DNA of 64,000 bases from Volvariella volvacea V23. Taxonomy: Eukaryota > Basidiomycota > Agaricomycetes > Agaricales > Pluteaceae. Shown here in pieces: positions 39,360 through 50,535 of the stretch. The notes beneath the pieces are model-generated. The model searched no databases. It worked only from the letters and a program-made list of their open reading frames with translations, and was not told the DNA's origin. The stretch's first letter is position 1; each line of letters opens with the position of its first letter. The DNA lies in contig KB722759.1 in NCBI GenBank assembly GCA_000349905.1, forward strand, positions 432,313-496,312, read 5' to 3'. The translations under genes were made by a program, and so were the position numbers.

Positions 39360-39610
39360 GCATCAGATTCTAGTGCTCAACAAGCAAATCTCAATACTGC
39401 TTATCTCAGAGGCAAATAACAATACTTCAATGTGCCTCATCCAGCTCAATCTCACCCACAGCAAGGGTATGGCTGTTACCAACGCCACAATCCACAACCA
39501 CCACAATTTACTGGAAATATCATAAATGGGTGCTACTGTAGTCGTCTATGGGGTTATGTACAATACCATTGTACAAGCAAACTAGTAGCATATTTATCAC
39601 AGTATGAGTA
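39360..39610 (+). mobile_element. decayed gag zinc-knuckle remnant of a retroelement
   Basis: One frame reads DSSAQQANLNTAYLRGK, stop, QYFNVPHPAQSHPQQGYG, then a Gln/Pro-rich stretch and CYCSRLWGYVQYHC. The last string has the spacing of a CCHC zinc knuckle (C..C...GH....C) with the second Cys read as Ser and His read as Tyr; the His to Tyr change and the CAA to TAA stop upstream both fit C to T mutation. A Gln/Pro-rich linker before a knuckle is typical of LTR-retrotransposon Gag. No pol motifs were found. Confidence 0.5.
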
Positions 39611-42600
39611 GGAGTGAACCGATTTTTGTAATTCATCTCTTATCTCCCCTTCCACTCTGTCTTGTAGCATAGGCTGTTTGAATCTGCAAATCTGTATTCT
39701 GACTCAATCAATTTACTTATATGAACAAATTGTACTTGGAAGGAGCTGAGCCAATGAGATATTTCTACAATTTGGCAGGAAAAATGCATGACAAAAAACA
39801 TAAAAGTGCAGGAATCTGATAAAAAGTCCTGCTTAAGTAAAATTCCCCAAAAGTTTATCCCAATGTATAAGTGGGCCAGTGCACAAACAATATAAATGCA
39901 AAGTCATTCCACATGGATACTTGTGTAGCCAAGGTTAGCCGAGGTGAATACAATGGATTTAATTTTGTCCTATGGAATCCGTCATACCTGTGTTTTGATA
40001 ATGACCTTTAAATGTGTCTCCCTATTCTCATACCTATCACTCTCCACCTAACATTGGTATCCGTCATCCATACGCCATTTGATCGACTTAATTGATCTCA
40101 AGTCCTTCCAGTCATTTTATGAACCTTGTGTTCCTGCCTAGTGCCTAGCTCTCTCATAGATCGTTCATCGCTTCCAACCACTGTTCATACTCCAATAATT
40201 CCTGGTACTCAGCCAATGGTCTTGTGATATGCCACTATCTCCAACATACAAGAACCAAGCGCCCTAATGTCCTATTTTTGCTTTGTGCATTCAACACATC
40301 ACTTCTTGTGTTCATCATCTGGCGTCTATCATCGATTCATTTCCAGTGCTTCTACTAATGATAGGCCAGCCATAAATCTAGACCTGGATTCATCTAATAT
40401 ACTCCTAATATATGTTCATATGAATGAGAAACTATATAGCATGAAAAAGCTGATTGTTTGGAGAGTCAAAGATGAGCCCTAGTCTGCTGACTAGGTAAAT
40501 TTGAGAGTGGATGTGTAATAATGTGTGAAATATCACTCAGTATGAAGCTTTGATGAAGGTACCAGAATCAGGCCTGGTTTGAAGTTCAGAACAGAGTGTT
40601 TGACATATATTTCGCACTTGAAAACAAAACCAATTCATGAGAAGGTTGATTAAGACTGCCAAACATACACACTCATACTGAATGCATCACCCACAATGTG
40701 CTACCATAACGGAAAGGCTTGGGAAGCTTTCTGGACCACTACCTTCCTATTATGGACTTGTAACAATACCCTGAGCCCTACCTCAGAGACCAGCAACTTC
40801 ACCCAGATCTTGAAAACTTTGATCTTAGGTATCACTGGATCTGGTAGTCTTGTGCTCACAAAATCCCAAAGCAGATGTGATCACACTCATTTCTGTGACA
40901 GGGAAACTTTCTGGAAAAGTAATAATATCCCTTATTTCATCTTGGTTTGATTATTTCATTTCTCTTGATTCTTTTTAATATTTTATTTGATGGGCTATCA
41001 GAAATGACATTTCATAAAAGATTCCTCAATGCTGTTTGTGAAGAACTATACAGTTCTAATTTATTTATACATCTACTTAGTATATAACACCTTCAAAGTC
41101 AATTAAAATATCAAGCAATCTTGTCCCTAGATTTTATAAGTGAACTTGAGTGCTGCTTTGTTTGACAAATCATATAGTAACTTGGGATATAGTCTACCCA
41201 AGAATTGGCTTCTTGAAAAGAGTTTTGGATATAGTTTATTTGCAAGCAAGAGCAAACCACTAGATATTGATTTAAGGGTTTCAGTATCATTGTGAGCACA
41301 TGTGTCAGGCAGATTCTTAGACAGAACGTCGCCAAGTGCCTTTTAAAATCCATCTGAGGTTCAATAGAGCTTTATTTGGTTAGAGATTTACAGCTTAAGT
41401 GTGTGAAGGCCTGTATTCTACATATGAGCAAAGGAGATCTAATTTATGGGGTCATTAACACTTTGGACGTTGTCCAGGAATTGCTGAGAGGAAGTTCATC
41501 AAGCCAAGTAGACACCAGTCTAGCCATCCCCATGAACTTAAGCTTGATTTGGGTGTTTTTGGAGTTGTGTGTGTTGCATATTGCCTCTAGCGCTTCAGGA
41601 GCAGATCTTGAGAGTGTGCACATCCCACAGTTTTCAGGGCTATCCCACAGTCAGCCTTTCACTGAGAATTAGTGTACATCGTGTGATCAATTCCTTTTAA
41701 GCCCTGCACAGCTACCAGTTGGACAGCATGTTGGCTGTTAATTTTATTCATTTGTCATATCATCTGGTCTTCTCCTGTTTCTATGTCACAAATAAGCTCA
41801 GCACACCTGATACCCCATTCTTCAACATCTGACATAAACTCTAATAGGAGACACAATTAGGTTTGATGCAGATGGCCAATACTACCACTCTAAACTCACA
41901 TCAAACATTCTAAACCTGTGAATGTGCCATATATTGATGTTTTGTTATTCAATGAGCTCCTGGTCCCTTCATTTTTCCTCATTCTATAACTTTCTACCCC
42001 ACTATACACCTTAATTGGTACTTGATTTCCTTTTCTCAGCATGGTTGTTCCCTTCATTCTCCTGGCTTATTGAACATTGAAATCTCGAGATGAGGGTTGG
42101 TGTCTTACTATATTATTGTGTAAAGTACCTTTTTGTATTTGTGTTATCTTCCATCTTGCAAGCTGCCAAGGGTGATTTTAAGCATTGGCTCTCACAGTAG
42201 CAATGGTGGTTATTTCCTGCTCTTTGCTTATTCACAGAGAAGTAAGGAGACCAGCAGGGTGTGAATTTAACACATAGAACGTTTACTGGGGGAAGGGGGA
42301 TGGAAGGCTTAAACAATGGAGATTTGGGATTATTTAGGAATTAGTGGAGTGTAAATGTTCTTTTAAAAATCTCAAACTCTTATTCTCACCTTGACTTTTG
42401 GTAGTGAAAACCATTGCTAATTACTTTTAGTTGGTTCAACATATCAGATGTTTCTGATTATGTCTTGGATATTCAACCATGCGTAATGCTGCTTAGAGTA
42501 AAGCATCTACTTGTCAGGGCCGATTCTGAAGAAAAATCAGATCTTGATCATACATGAGGGATTGTTACTAAGTCTATTGCAATAGATGAAAGGCTATTGA

Positions 42601-42714
42601 CCTTTTAGCATAGTTTTTGTGGGTGAGTCGATGACTTTACTTTGCGAACTAACAAATCTCAAGTTTTATATCTTCATTGGATAAGCTAACCCCTAAAACC
42701 AGACATGCATGTCA

Positions 42715-42785
42715 AAACCCATTCAAGTTGGTACCTACTACTCAGAAACGGACACTACATATGCATTGCAGATGAGGGATCAGAA
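42715..42785. repeat. duplicated TMF 3' flank, TMF-4 version
   Basis: Contains CCCATTCAAG, CCTACTACTCAGAAAC and GCATTGCAGATGAG in the same order and spacing as the 3' flanks of TMF-5 (near 48280-48345) and TMF-6 (near 50470-50535). It is noncoding. Confidence 0.6.
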
Positions 42786-43514
42786 GCATATATGACCTGA
42801 AGGACAAATAAGGAAACTTATAAGGAGGACATCAAAAGACAACCAATGGATAAAAAAATATAACAAGTAATCAAAAAGAAGGAAAGGAATAGACAAAACA
42901 CTGTTATGCATGACATGTATCTATAGGGTCAACTTTAATTGCTTAGTATAAAAATGCATCATGAAATAATAATTAAGACTAGACTAAATATTTTTCTAAG
43001 TGTTGAAATTAGAATTGTATTGTGTTGATAGTAACAAAAATCTTGGAAACTTGGAAACAATATAGAGTAGAATGATAAATATTATCTATAAAAGAAAGCT
43101 TTGAAAAAGGAGCATTAGAAGAGGTTCTAGCAATATTCTTCTATTTTTCAGAATAAAAAGAAAATAAAAGAAGGTCAAATATAGAGCTTACTAAGATATT
43201 TGATAGTATTTGATGTATATGGTGAAGATGAGAGAATTTTATATTACATTTTCAACAAAACATGTTGAATGATGCAACATACTCAATATGGCCCCTTAGT
43301 AGAAAGAGAAATGGTGGGCGGCACTTGTTACTCCTCTGTGCACATGGTTCCAAGGTGGACCTACCAGACCCCTTTTCCTACTTTGGCTGGAGAGGGCGCA
43401 ACGAGCGAACGCCAGCTAAAAAGACCACTGCTGCTTAAAGAGCTACACTAGAGTTACAAGCTTATCTGATACACACTACTACCAACGGGTTGTCACGGTT
43501 TTCCATGTTTGGTC

Positions 43515-43614
43515 NNNNNNNNNNNNNNNNNNNNNNNNNNNNNNNNNNNNNNNNNNNNNNNNNNNNNNNNNNNNNNNNNNNNNNNNNNNNNNNNNNNNNN
43601 NNNNNNNNNNNNNN
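43515..43614. other. assembly gap of 100 N
   Basis: A run of exactly 100 N, the conventional size for a gap of unknown length. Flanking sequence at 43300-43740 is richer in CpG than its surroundings, so the gap probably lies inside a younger repeat that could not be assembled. Confidence 0.99.
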
Positions 43615-44135
43615 TGCAAGATCCCTTGTTGGTCGGTTGTTCCGTAACACGGGTTTGGTCACTATCTAACCTTACCCTAAAAAAAAACCCTAAAATGAAC
43701 AACAGGAAGTGTCCAACCTTTTTAAGGTCCGATTAACTCTCTGGGAGCATATTGTGTTGTGTGGATGTATAGCCTTCACTGTACCTCTTTATGTTCTGCA
43801 TCTTACAACGCATGCAAAGGCTAAATGAGTATCCAGATGAGCATCTATCCTGATTCTGGCTAGCATTGGACATCATGTCTTGTGTAGCCTATATCAATGG
43901 CTAAATGTGGTGGTAGGGGCTCAGAAGTGAGGAATAAAATTTGATCATTTGATGTTTTTATATGCAAAGTTGGAAAGATCACAGAGTGCAAAAAAGGCAA
44001 GGAATAGGATGATAACACATGCTATAATGTAGAGCAGTGCTGCAACCCAAGTCACCAAAAACCCAAAAAATTCACCAATAAAATTGGCACTATCTAGGTC
44101 TCCAATAAGACACCATGAAAGTGGTATAAAGGCAG

Positions 44136-44662
44136 TGTTACGACGGGTAGAAACCGTCAAATCAGCTTGTGTGTTCTCGGACTATTGTCTCGCTCTCGAA
44201 CTTTCTATCAGGACTCAGTTTCATTTCGGGCAGTTACAACTGTTTTCAGTAACTACAATAGCTTTCCTCCATATAGTAATATACGCGCGTATAGCTTACG
44301 CGTCCATAGCTTGCGCATCTATAGCTTACGTGTTCACAGACCACGCATCCATAGCTTACGCGTACATATGACTCGAACATTCCATTTCCTTCTTAGTCAA
44401 GCACTTAAACAGTATAAATACCTCTCTTCTTTAGCGTAAAACTCTAGCTTGACCTTCTGTTTCTTCCCTTGTATCTCCTGGTACTCTCTCAAGTACCAAT
44501 AATAATAATAATCTCGACTCGCCTCATTAACGCCTTTGATGGAACTTCGACTCAGCGAATGCTGGCCTTATCCATTCTCGTCATCTTACTCGTTCTCAAC
44601 GAAGGCGCTAAGACCGCCAACGTCATAATCCTACGACACGTTAAGGAAGAGTCGCCGTAACA
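44136..44662. mobile_element. solo LTR-1, inserted in TMF-4
   Basis: 527 bp, beginning TGTTACGACGGG and ending CGCCGTAACA, flanked by the direct repeat GGCAG (44131-44135 and 44663-44667). TG..CA ends with a 5-bp target duplication are those of an LTR left by recombination. It carries a TATAAATA near 44413 and an array of 15-bp motifs. No coding sequence belongs to it. A MITE is a less likely alternative. Confidence 0.85.
44283..44370. repeat. short tandem motifs inside LTR-1
   Basis: About five imperfect copies of a roughly 15-bp unit around ATAGCTTACGCGT, rich in CpG, occupy the part of the LTR upstream of the TATA box. The same array is in LTR-2. It may be an enhancer-like repeat of the element. 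Confidence 0.7.
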
Positions 44663-44753
44663 GGCAGAAGCGATGGTGAGAACAAGAGAGGATGTCCGCT
44701 AGAGCCAATGTTCTATGGTGGTCAAAAATGGCAAATTCCAGCCAATAAGGTGG

Positions 44754-45273
44754 TGTTACGACGGGTAGAAACCGTCAAATCAGCTTGTGTGTTCTCGGAC
44801 TATCGTCTTGCTCTCGAACTTTCTATCAGGACTCAGTCTCATTTCGAGTAGTTACAACCGTTTTCAGTAACTACAATAGCCTTCCTCCATGTAGTAATAT
44901 ACGCGCGTATAGCTTACGCGTCCATAGCTTACGCGTTCATAGCTTATGTGTCCACAAACCACGCATCCATAGCTTACGCGTACATATGACTCGAACACCC
45001 CATTTCCTTCTTAGTCAAGCACTTAAACAGTATAAATACCTCTCTTCTTTAGCGTAAAACTCCAGCTTGACCTTCTGTTCTTTCTCTTACATCTATCTCG
45101 TACTTCGCTGTGCGAATCATATCTCGACTTACCTTATTAACGCCTTTGACAGATAACCGACTCAACGCTTTGTTGGCCCCAATCATCCTCGTCATCTTAC
45201 TCGTCTATAAGTCAAGTGTGCTCCCACATATTTGAATTACGGATCGACGCATTAAGGTAACGTCGTCGTAACA
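44754..45273. mobile_element. solo LTR-2, inserted in TMF-4
   Basis: 520 bp, related to LTR-1 and in the same orientation. Ends are TGTTACGACG and CGTCGTAACA, perfect inverted 10-mers. Flanks are GGTGG (44749-44753) and GGTGA (45274-45278), a 5-bp duplication with one change. The first about 330 bp are nearly identical to LTR-1 and the remainder diverges, so these are separate insertions of two subfamilies; the 91 bp between them is TMF-4 sequence, not an element interior. Confidence 0.83.
44901..44988. repeat. short tandem motifs inside LTR-2
   Basis: Same array as in LTR-1: repeated ATAGCTTACGCGT units before a TATAAATA box near 45031. Confidence 0.7.
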
Positions 45274-46336
45274 GGTGAATTGCCTCAAAGATGACATTTA
45301 TCATGGAAGCACAGTAGTATGCAACCTGGAGTTGATCAATGTCCAACCAAGCAGTGTAAAACAGGGGCATGCTTGTTCATCTGTGTTCCAATGAGTTGTT
45401 TTTATTAACCATCCTGAGGAGTGGATTGAAGAAAACTGTTATAGGCTTTTTGATTATGTTTTCCCATACCCTCTTCACCATACTGTCATTTTTCTCGCTC
45501 CTTGGAATAACTACCAGTGAGCTGACCACTTGTTCATTGGTGTCACTACTCTCTTTAACCAATGCCTACAATTGTTTGAATAATGATTCCTTCAACAGGT
45601 CTTCTGATCCATCAACCTAATTTCCCATCATGTCAAAGTAGATTGGGTAATTTACATTCAGTGGCTTGTCCCACCATAGGAGGTATGTTATAAAATTCAA
45701 GACTGAAAACATAAGCATGACCAACTCAAGCTTGGTCAAAGTGAGACCTTTAATACAACATGCAATACATTGGGCCAAAAACCAGGACGTTTGGAGAACA
45801 GCGATAGATTTTGCGAGTATATCCCCTTTTCTATGGTTTGTGATTTCTTTCAGCCAGATAGTGGGAATACTCAATCCAGACGTGCTTGTAAATACTTCAA
45901 AGGTCCCATCTTCTTTTTTCATCATCAAGCCACCCATTTGTAGAAGGAATCCATGTGTCCTGGTCCATTTTCACTCTTTTGCATATTAGTATGACGGCGC
46001 ACACTTGTTCATAGACTCACCCACATTCCAGCTATGCCCTGCAATCTCCTCTGCCATGATTCTCTGCCTCAATTCCCACATGATCACGACTTTGGGTGCC
46101 AGCATTGCATACAACATCATTCAGACCTTCTGTCATGATTTCTTCGCTGATGAATCATTTTGATCTGAGATGTTGTGGTGGATGGAAGTGTACATGCACA
46201 AGAAAATGATGCTGAGGCAACTGTACAAGATATTAAAGATGATACATCTCTTGTTTGGGTTGCATGTCCCTGCACTTACTGCAGCACTGATGACACATAG
46301 TGGACTGAGGATTAAACTGGCTGGAATGGAGACAGT

Positions 46337-47065
46337 TGTCAGAGCTTATAAGAGCCCTCAACATAAACGCTTGACATTCAAGCACCAACTAAGTATCTAC
46401 ACCAACACTCAGACACTCACCAAGCGTCTTCATTATTTCATTCCTCTTTTCCTTTTCCTTTTTTTCATGATATCCTTTTTACCATATCTTCAATACATAA
46501 TACAAATTACCCCATCTCCCCCTTACACATTACCATTACCTACACACACCCACTCATCCATACTCTACACCCTCATCTACAATACCCATTCTCATTCTAC
46601 CTGTCTCCACTTCCCACATATGGTATACCCTTTGTTCTTTATTGCATCTGATGACTCAATCTTGTTCTAGATGAACATGTGTCGAGTCAGAAGATCAGTT
46701 ATGACTTCATATGACTCCGTCCTCTTTCCACATTGACTGTGCATGACATGGGCTTACACATACATGCCAATCCAGCTTATGCGTCCCCTGGTCTGTGTGC
46801 TACACTCTTTGCTCAGGACTCCTACTTTCTTACTTTCATTCTTACCCCCCCACTTCTCTCCACCCAAGAGATTATATCCTTTTATTTACCTTTATTTATT
46901 TTCAAGTAGTATATATACCATACTGCTCTTGCCACCTATTCCCCAGCTTTAAAGATTCTTTGCTTGGGAATAGGTAAGCAACTATGAGCTAGCCTCTTCA
47001 CTTATCTTTTTACTTACCATTCTTCACTTGGGAATAGAATCTGAGTATTTGCTTTATCCCCAACA
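46337..47065. mobile_element. older insertion in TMF-4, probable solo LTR-3
   Basis: 729 bp starting TGTCAGAGC and ending CCCCAACA, unrelated to LTR-1/-2. It interrupts TMF-4 exon 1 exactly between sequences that are contiguous in TMF-3, -5 and -6. Flanking 5-mers are ACAGT (46332-46336) and ATGGT (47066-47070); both derive from ACGGT by one CpG transition, on opposite strands. The body is CpG-poor and pyrimidine-rich with a TATATA near 46910. No coding sequence. Confidence 0.65.
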
Positions 47066-47124
47066 ATGGTGGGAGAGGCAAGGGAGTGCACAAATGCAGC
47101 AAAGAACATACACACAAGGAACAT

Positions 47125-48687
47125 GGTTAAGTTTGATGTGTTGTTCTGGCATTTTCATCCTTAAATTACTCTTCTCATATCTATCAATTTGGCGTCTATC
47201 ACAAATTAATTCTTCCATTTTTGATGTGGCTCTACTGCAATTGATGTGGTCTGTCAACAGGTTTAATGCCGCATTTGGTACTCAATGAGTTATGTATTTG
47301 AAGGTTGCCCTTGCTTTGACACAAGGCATAAGCCCTGTATAACTAATATAGCCTCCAATTTGAGGTCAAGGCTTGATAGCATCCTGTGCCCATTGCTGTC
47401 TACCTCCATCTGCATCGCTATACCCCCAAGACCTATAGTGCATTCCTTCGAGAAGCAATGATACCGCCTTTATCCTCAAAACCCACTTGTCTGTGGTGAC
47501 ATTAACCAGTTTATATTAAGTTTCGAGAGGATACATGAAATCTTACACAGGTGCATAAATGAAGACAAAAGCCATATCTGGGGTAAGCAGAAAGACTTAC
47601 AAGAGATGGCTTGATCACATTGAGTAGGGTATTAGTACTATGAGTATCAATGTTTCTTTTCCCAGAGCGCTCATATCAGTCATATTGATCAGTGGGATCA
47701 AATGGTCACTTTTTTGGTATGTCCATACACACAACCCTATTAGGTTTGGAATGCGAATCTTTTAGTTGGCATGCAATAAGATGTGAAAATGGAAAAGAGT
47801 ACCACAAAACTTGAGTTGATAAGTGTATCCAAATAATCTGTTGAGTTACATTTAATCATTACATGCCCCTTCTGACCGAATTCTGTCACCATGTCTCTAA
47901 ATCCCCTGGTGTAATGGCAAAAGACCAGATCGACCAGCACAAAATATAAATACGAGAGCTATGTGAGTGAATAAATACATGTCAGCGCACCTACTGTAGC
48001 TCTCCTTCTGTCATCCATCTCAATGCCAAAACTTCAGTTTCACGTAGTTGGGTTAACATCGCGGTTCAAAAGGGTCACTATGAACGTGAAGCCCTGACTT
48101 GATCTGGCGATAGCTCCCTGCGTAATTGGAGTAAACAAGGTCCTCAATGTCAGGCGATATGTTCTGGACTAATATTGTATGCATGAAGAGGGTTCATGGA
48201 AAGTAAACGGGCTCACCAGTTGGAAGCAGGACCTTTTAGATGTACGAGCAGTCTCTAGACATGGATTATATGTGTTAAAGCCCATTCAATGTCAGATCCA
48301 CTACCCAGGAACACATGTCATGTTCATTGCAGATGGTCCCGAGATGCCGTCAAGATAATGGACTGAGGGTGGAGGTAAATTGGCAAAAAAGGAAACAGGT
48401 GGTGCGTACAGTATATAAGGTGAGACTGGTTCCTCAGACGATCTACGAACAGGCAGAGAAGTAAACTATCGAAAGACTCTCTCAAAACACGGGAGCAGAC
48501 TGACAACTCGATGGTAAGCAATACTAAACAAAAGTGACAAATGGTATGAATGCAAAGCATCGAGCGAACGTGGGGTGAGGCCCATGGAGAGGTCGTGGTT
48601 TCAATGACCAATATTATGGGATATATAAATGATTAAACGTAAAAATGAGCATCGGGTTGGTACGCAGAGACACTTGCAATGCAAGGG
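47125..48687. other. 5' flank of TMF-4 and 3' flank of TMF-5
   Basis: No gene recognised. The element GGCGTCTATC at 47191-47200 belongs to the TMF-4 promoter. CpG content recovers near 47950. The part 48270-48480 is a duplicated 3' flank, similar to 50460-50640. Confidence 0.5.
48270..48345. repeat. duplicated TMF 3' flank, TMF-5 version
   Basis: Noncoding block with CCCATTCAATG, CCACTACCCAGGAAC and CATTGCAGATGG, about 400 bp beyond the TMF-5 stop. It shows that duplication included the downstream region. Confidence 0.6.
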
Positions 48688-50135
48688 TCAAATATGTGGA
48701 ACGAATTCGGACCACCTGACATTTTCATAGGCCGAGTCAGGGAGATCACGCAGGGCGAGAAAAGCGAGAAAGAGGACGACGGTGCGTGCTGCAATATAGA
48801 AGGGGGAGCCGATGCGGATGGTCAAGAACCAGAGAAATTCGGCCAAATAATCGGGTAGCAGTGTGTCGTCCACAGATCCGAGCGCGACGAAAACAGGAGT
48901 GATAGTGAGGATAAGAGAGGATAATCTCCAAAGCCAGAGTTCTGTGGCTGTTGAAAATGGGAAATTCCAACCGACGAGATGGATTGCTCCAAAGACAACT
49001 CCGATCGCGGCAGCACATCGGTAGGTAAATTGGTGGTGTTCAGGGGATAGCCAAGCAGCATAGAATGGAGGGACGCTTGTTGCTCTTTTCCATCCATCCC
49101 CTTCCTCGTGCGTCATCTCGAGTAATGGTCCAAAAATAAGTCCAAATGACTTCATTATCAAGTCATTCCAAACTGCCTTCGCCAGACCATTCGCTTCAAT
49201 ACTCTCTCGAACTCTTCTCAGTAAGCCGACTGCCTTTTCGCTACTCTCCTGACTCCGCTTCCCAGTTTCCATCTTCCTCAGTCTTCCATACCATGCCTCT
49301 TCCTCCCTCTCTTCCGGTCCGTCAACCCGCTTTCCCTCATGATCAAAGTATATCGGGTACTCCACATTCAACGGCTTGTCCCACCACAAAATATAGGTCA
49401 TAATATTCAACGCTGCAAACGCCAAGGTGACCAACTCGAGCTCTGTCAAAACCAGGCCGTCGACGTGACGGGAGATGCATTGAATGACAAACCACGTAGT
49501 TTGGAGGACCACTATGGTTTTGGAGAGTACGTCCCCTTTCCCATGATCTTCGATTTCCTTCCTCCTAATCAAAGGAACCTCAAAGCCCCTCAGCCCCGAG
49601 TTCGTCGTGATCGTTTCTGCGTGCCCATTCCACATCGCAACCTCATATCTCCCCTCTTCTACCTTGAGCATCAACCCGCCCATCTGGATAAAAAACCCAT
49701 GAGCCCGTGTCCACTTTCGGGCTTTCTTCTGTCAGCGCTGTGTTGTGCACCGTCGAGGATAAGCTCACTTCTATTCATTGTCGCGATCTTTCCAGCCATG
49801 ATCCTCTGCCTCAGCGCCCACATGATCACAATCTCTGGCGCCAACATCGCATACAACATCGTTCGGATCTTCATCAACGTCTTCTTCGCCCACGAGTCAT
49901 TCTGGTCTGGGATGTTGTGGTGGACAGAGATGTAGGTGCAGAGAAATATGACTCCAAGGCAGCTATACAGGATATCGAACACGGTCCGTCTTTTGCTTGG
50001 GTCGCATGTTCCCTCACTGAAAGCGGCAGTAATAACGCATAGAGGGCTGGGTATCGTGCTGGCGGGAATGTCGATAGGAACTGGTGAAGCCAGCGAGCGC
50101 GCAAAGCCGGCTATAAACATGCCTGCGAGGAACAT
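48688..50135 (-). CDS. TMF-5: intact multi-pass membrane protein
   Basis: Two exons (50135-49769 and 49721-48688) with a 47-nt intron give 1401 nt, 466 aa. The N-terminus MFLAGMFIAGFARSLASP is signal-peptide-like; CDPSKRRTVFDILYSCLG follows in the mature part. About seven hydrophobic segments: ILYSCLGVIFLCTY, IRTMLYAMLAPEIVIMW, VVLQTTWFVIQCIS, LELVTLAFAALNIMTYIL, AAIGVVFGAIHLVGWNF, LWLWRLSSLILTITPVFV and PFYIAARTVVLFLAFLALR. Conserved family blocks are CTY-S-HHNIPDQN, MWALRQR, HGFF-QMGG, WWDKPLNVEYPIYFD and RVDGPEEREEEAWY. I recall this as a widespread uncharacterised fungal family (possibly the PTHR35043 group); no function is known. The acceptor AAAG at 49722 is required to keep frame. Confidence 0.88.
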
Positions 50136-50218
50136 AATGGGGGTCTCTCGTGTTGACGTTCGAAAGAACGAGGGATGCGTTGTACTCCGCTGGCGACTCT
50201 AGAATATATCCATCGATT

Positions 50219-50229
50219 TGGCGCTTATC
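50219..50229. promoter_or_regulatory. TGGCGCTTATC element upstream of TMF-5
   Basis: Lies 84-94 bp before the TMF-5 ATG, beyond a TATATT box near 50205, within a longer match (ATCGATTTGGCGCTTATC) to the TMF-7 upstream region. Confidence 0.45.
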
Positions 50230-50459
50230 GAGAGTCAATTCATTCATAGCCCTTCCGTCTAAAATTAGCACACTTGCACCATTTTGTATTCAATCGAACG
50301 GATCGGTTTTGTCGTCCCTTCAAGCTAATTTTCTCATCAAATTTGGCACCCCTATCCGGGGTTCAGCACTCCTAGGATCGTGTGATGAGGGGTCATAGGA
50401 GAACAACTGGCCTACTGGTTCGAAAAGTGGTCTTCTCGTATTCCCTGAACACTTTGATG

Positions 50460-50535
50460 CATGTTGAAGTCTATTCAAATTCCGGACCCACTATCCATGA
50501 ATACGGATTTGGTGCGCATTGCAGACGAGGTATTC
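50460..50535. repeat. duplicated TMF 3' flank, TMF-6 version
   Basis: Third copy of the noncoding block, here with CTATTCAAATTC, CCACTATCCATGAA and GCATTGCAGACGAGG. It keeps CpG sites that are TpG or CpA in the TMF-4 version. Confidence 0.6.

Larger units (their letters stand above)
43937..47124 (-). pseudogene. TMF-4: CpG-decayed copy split by three insertions
   Basis: The family match runs on minus from MFLVCMFF-like sequence at about 47124-47066, is broken by an insertion (46337-47065), continues 46336-45274 (PIYFDMMGN, LNFITYLLWWDKPLNVNYPI, VLQTSWFLAQCIACCIKGL are readable), is broken by LTR-2 (44754-45273), resumes 44753-44663, is broken by LTR-1 (44136-44662), and ends 44135-43937 (last helix). 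Many stops are present. Compared with TMF-6 in the last helix, each CpG I could align is TpG or CpA here. It also has an enlarged 3' flank containing the assembly gap. It is a fossil copy with no coding capacity. Confidence 0.85.
38595..47950. repeat. CpG-poor decayed repeat block
   Basis: By eye, CpG becomes rare and TpG/CpA plentiful from about 38.6 kb to about 47.9 kb, except in the solo LTRs (44136-44662, 44754-45273) and a patch around 43300-43740. The block contains a gag remnant and TMF-4. It looks like long-methylated or otherwise mutated transposon territory. Edges are approximate. Confidence 0.75.

Noticed and set aside
43670..43700. CCCTAA-like stretch suggesting telomere repeat
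   Set aside because: Only two imperfect units separated by an A run; no array.
44167..45057. Two similar 90-codon frames (44167-44439 and 44785-45057)
   Set aside because: They lie within the paired solo LTRs and reflect repeat similarity, not a gene pair; composition follows the tandem motif.
44136..45273. LTR-1 and LTR-2 as the two ends of one short retroelement
   Set aside because: The 91 bp between them aligns to the TMF coding sequence, each has its own 5-bp duplication, and their 3' halves differ.
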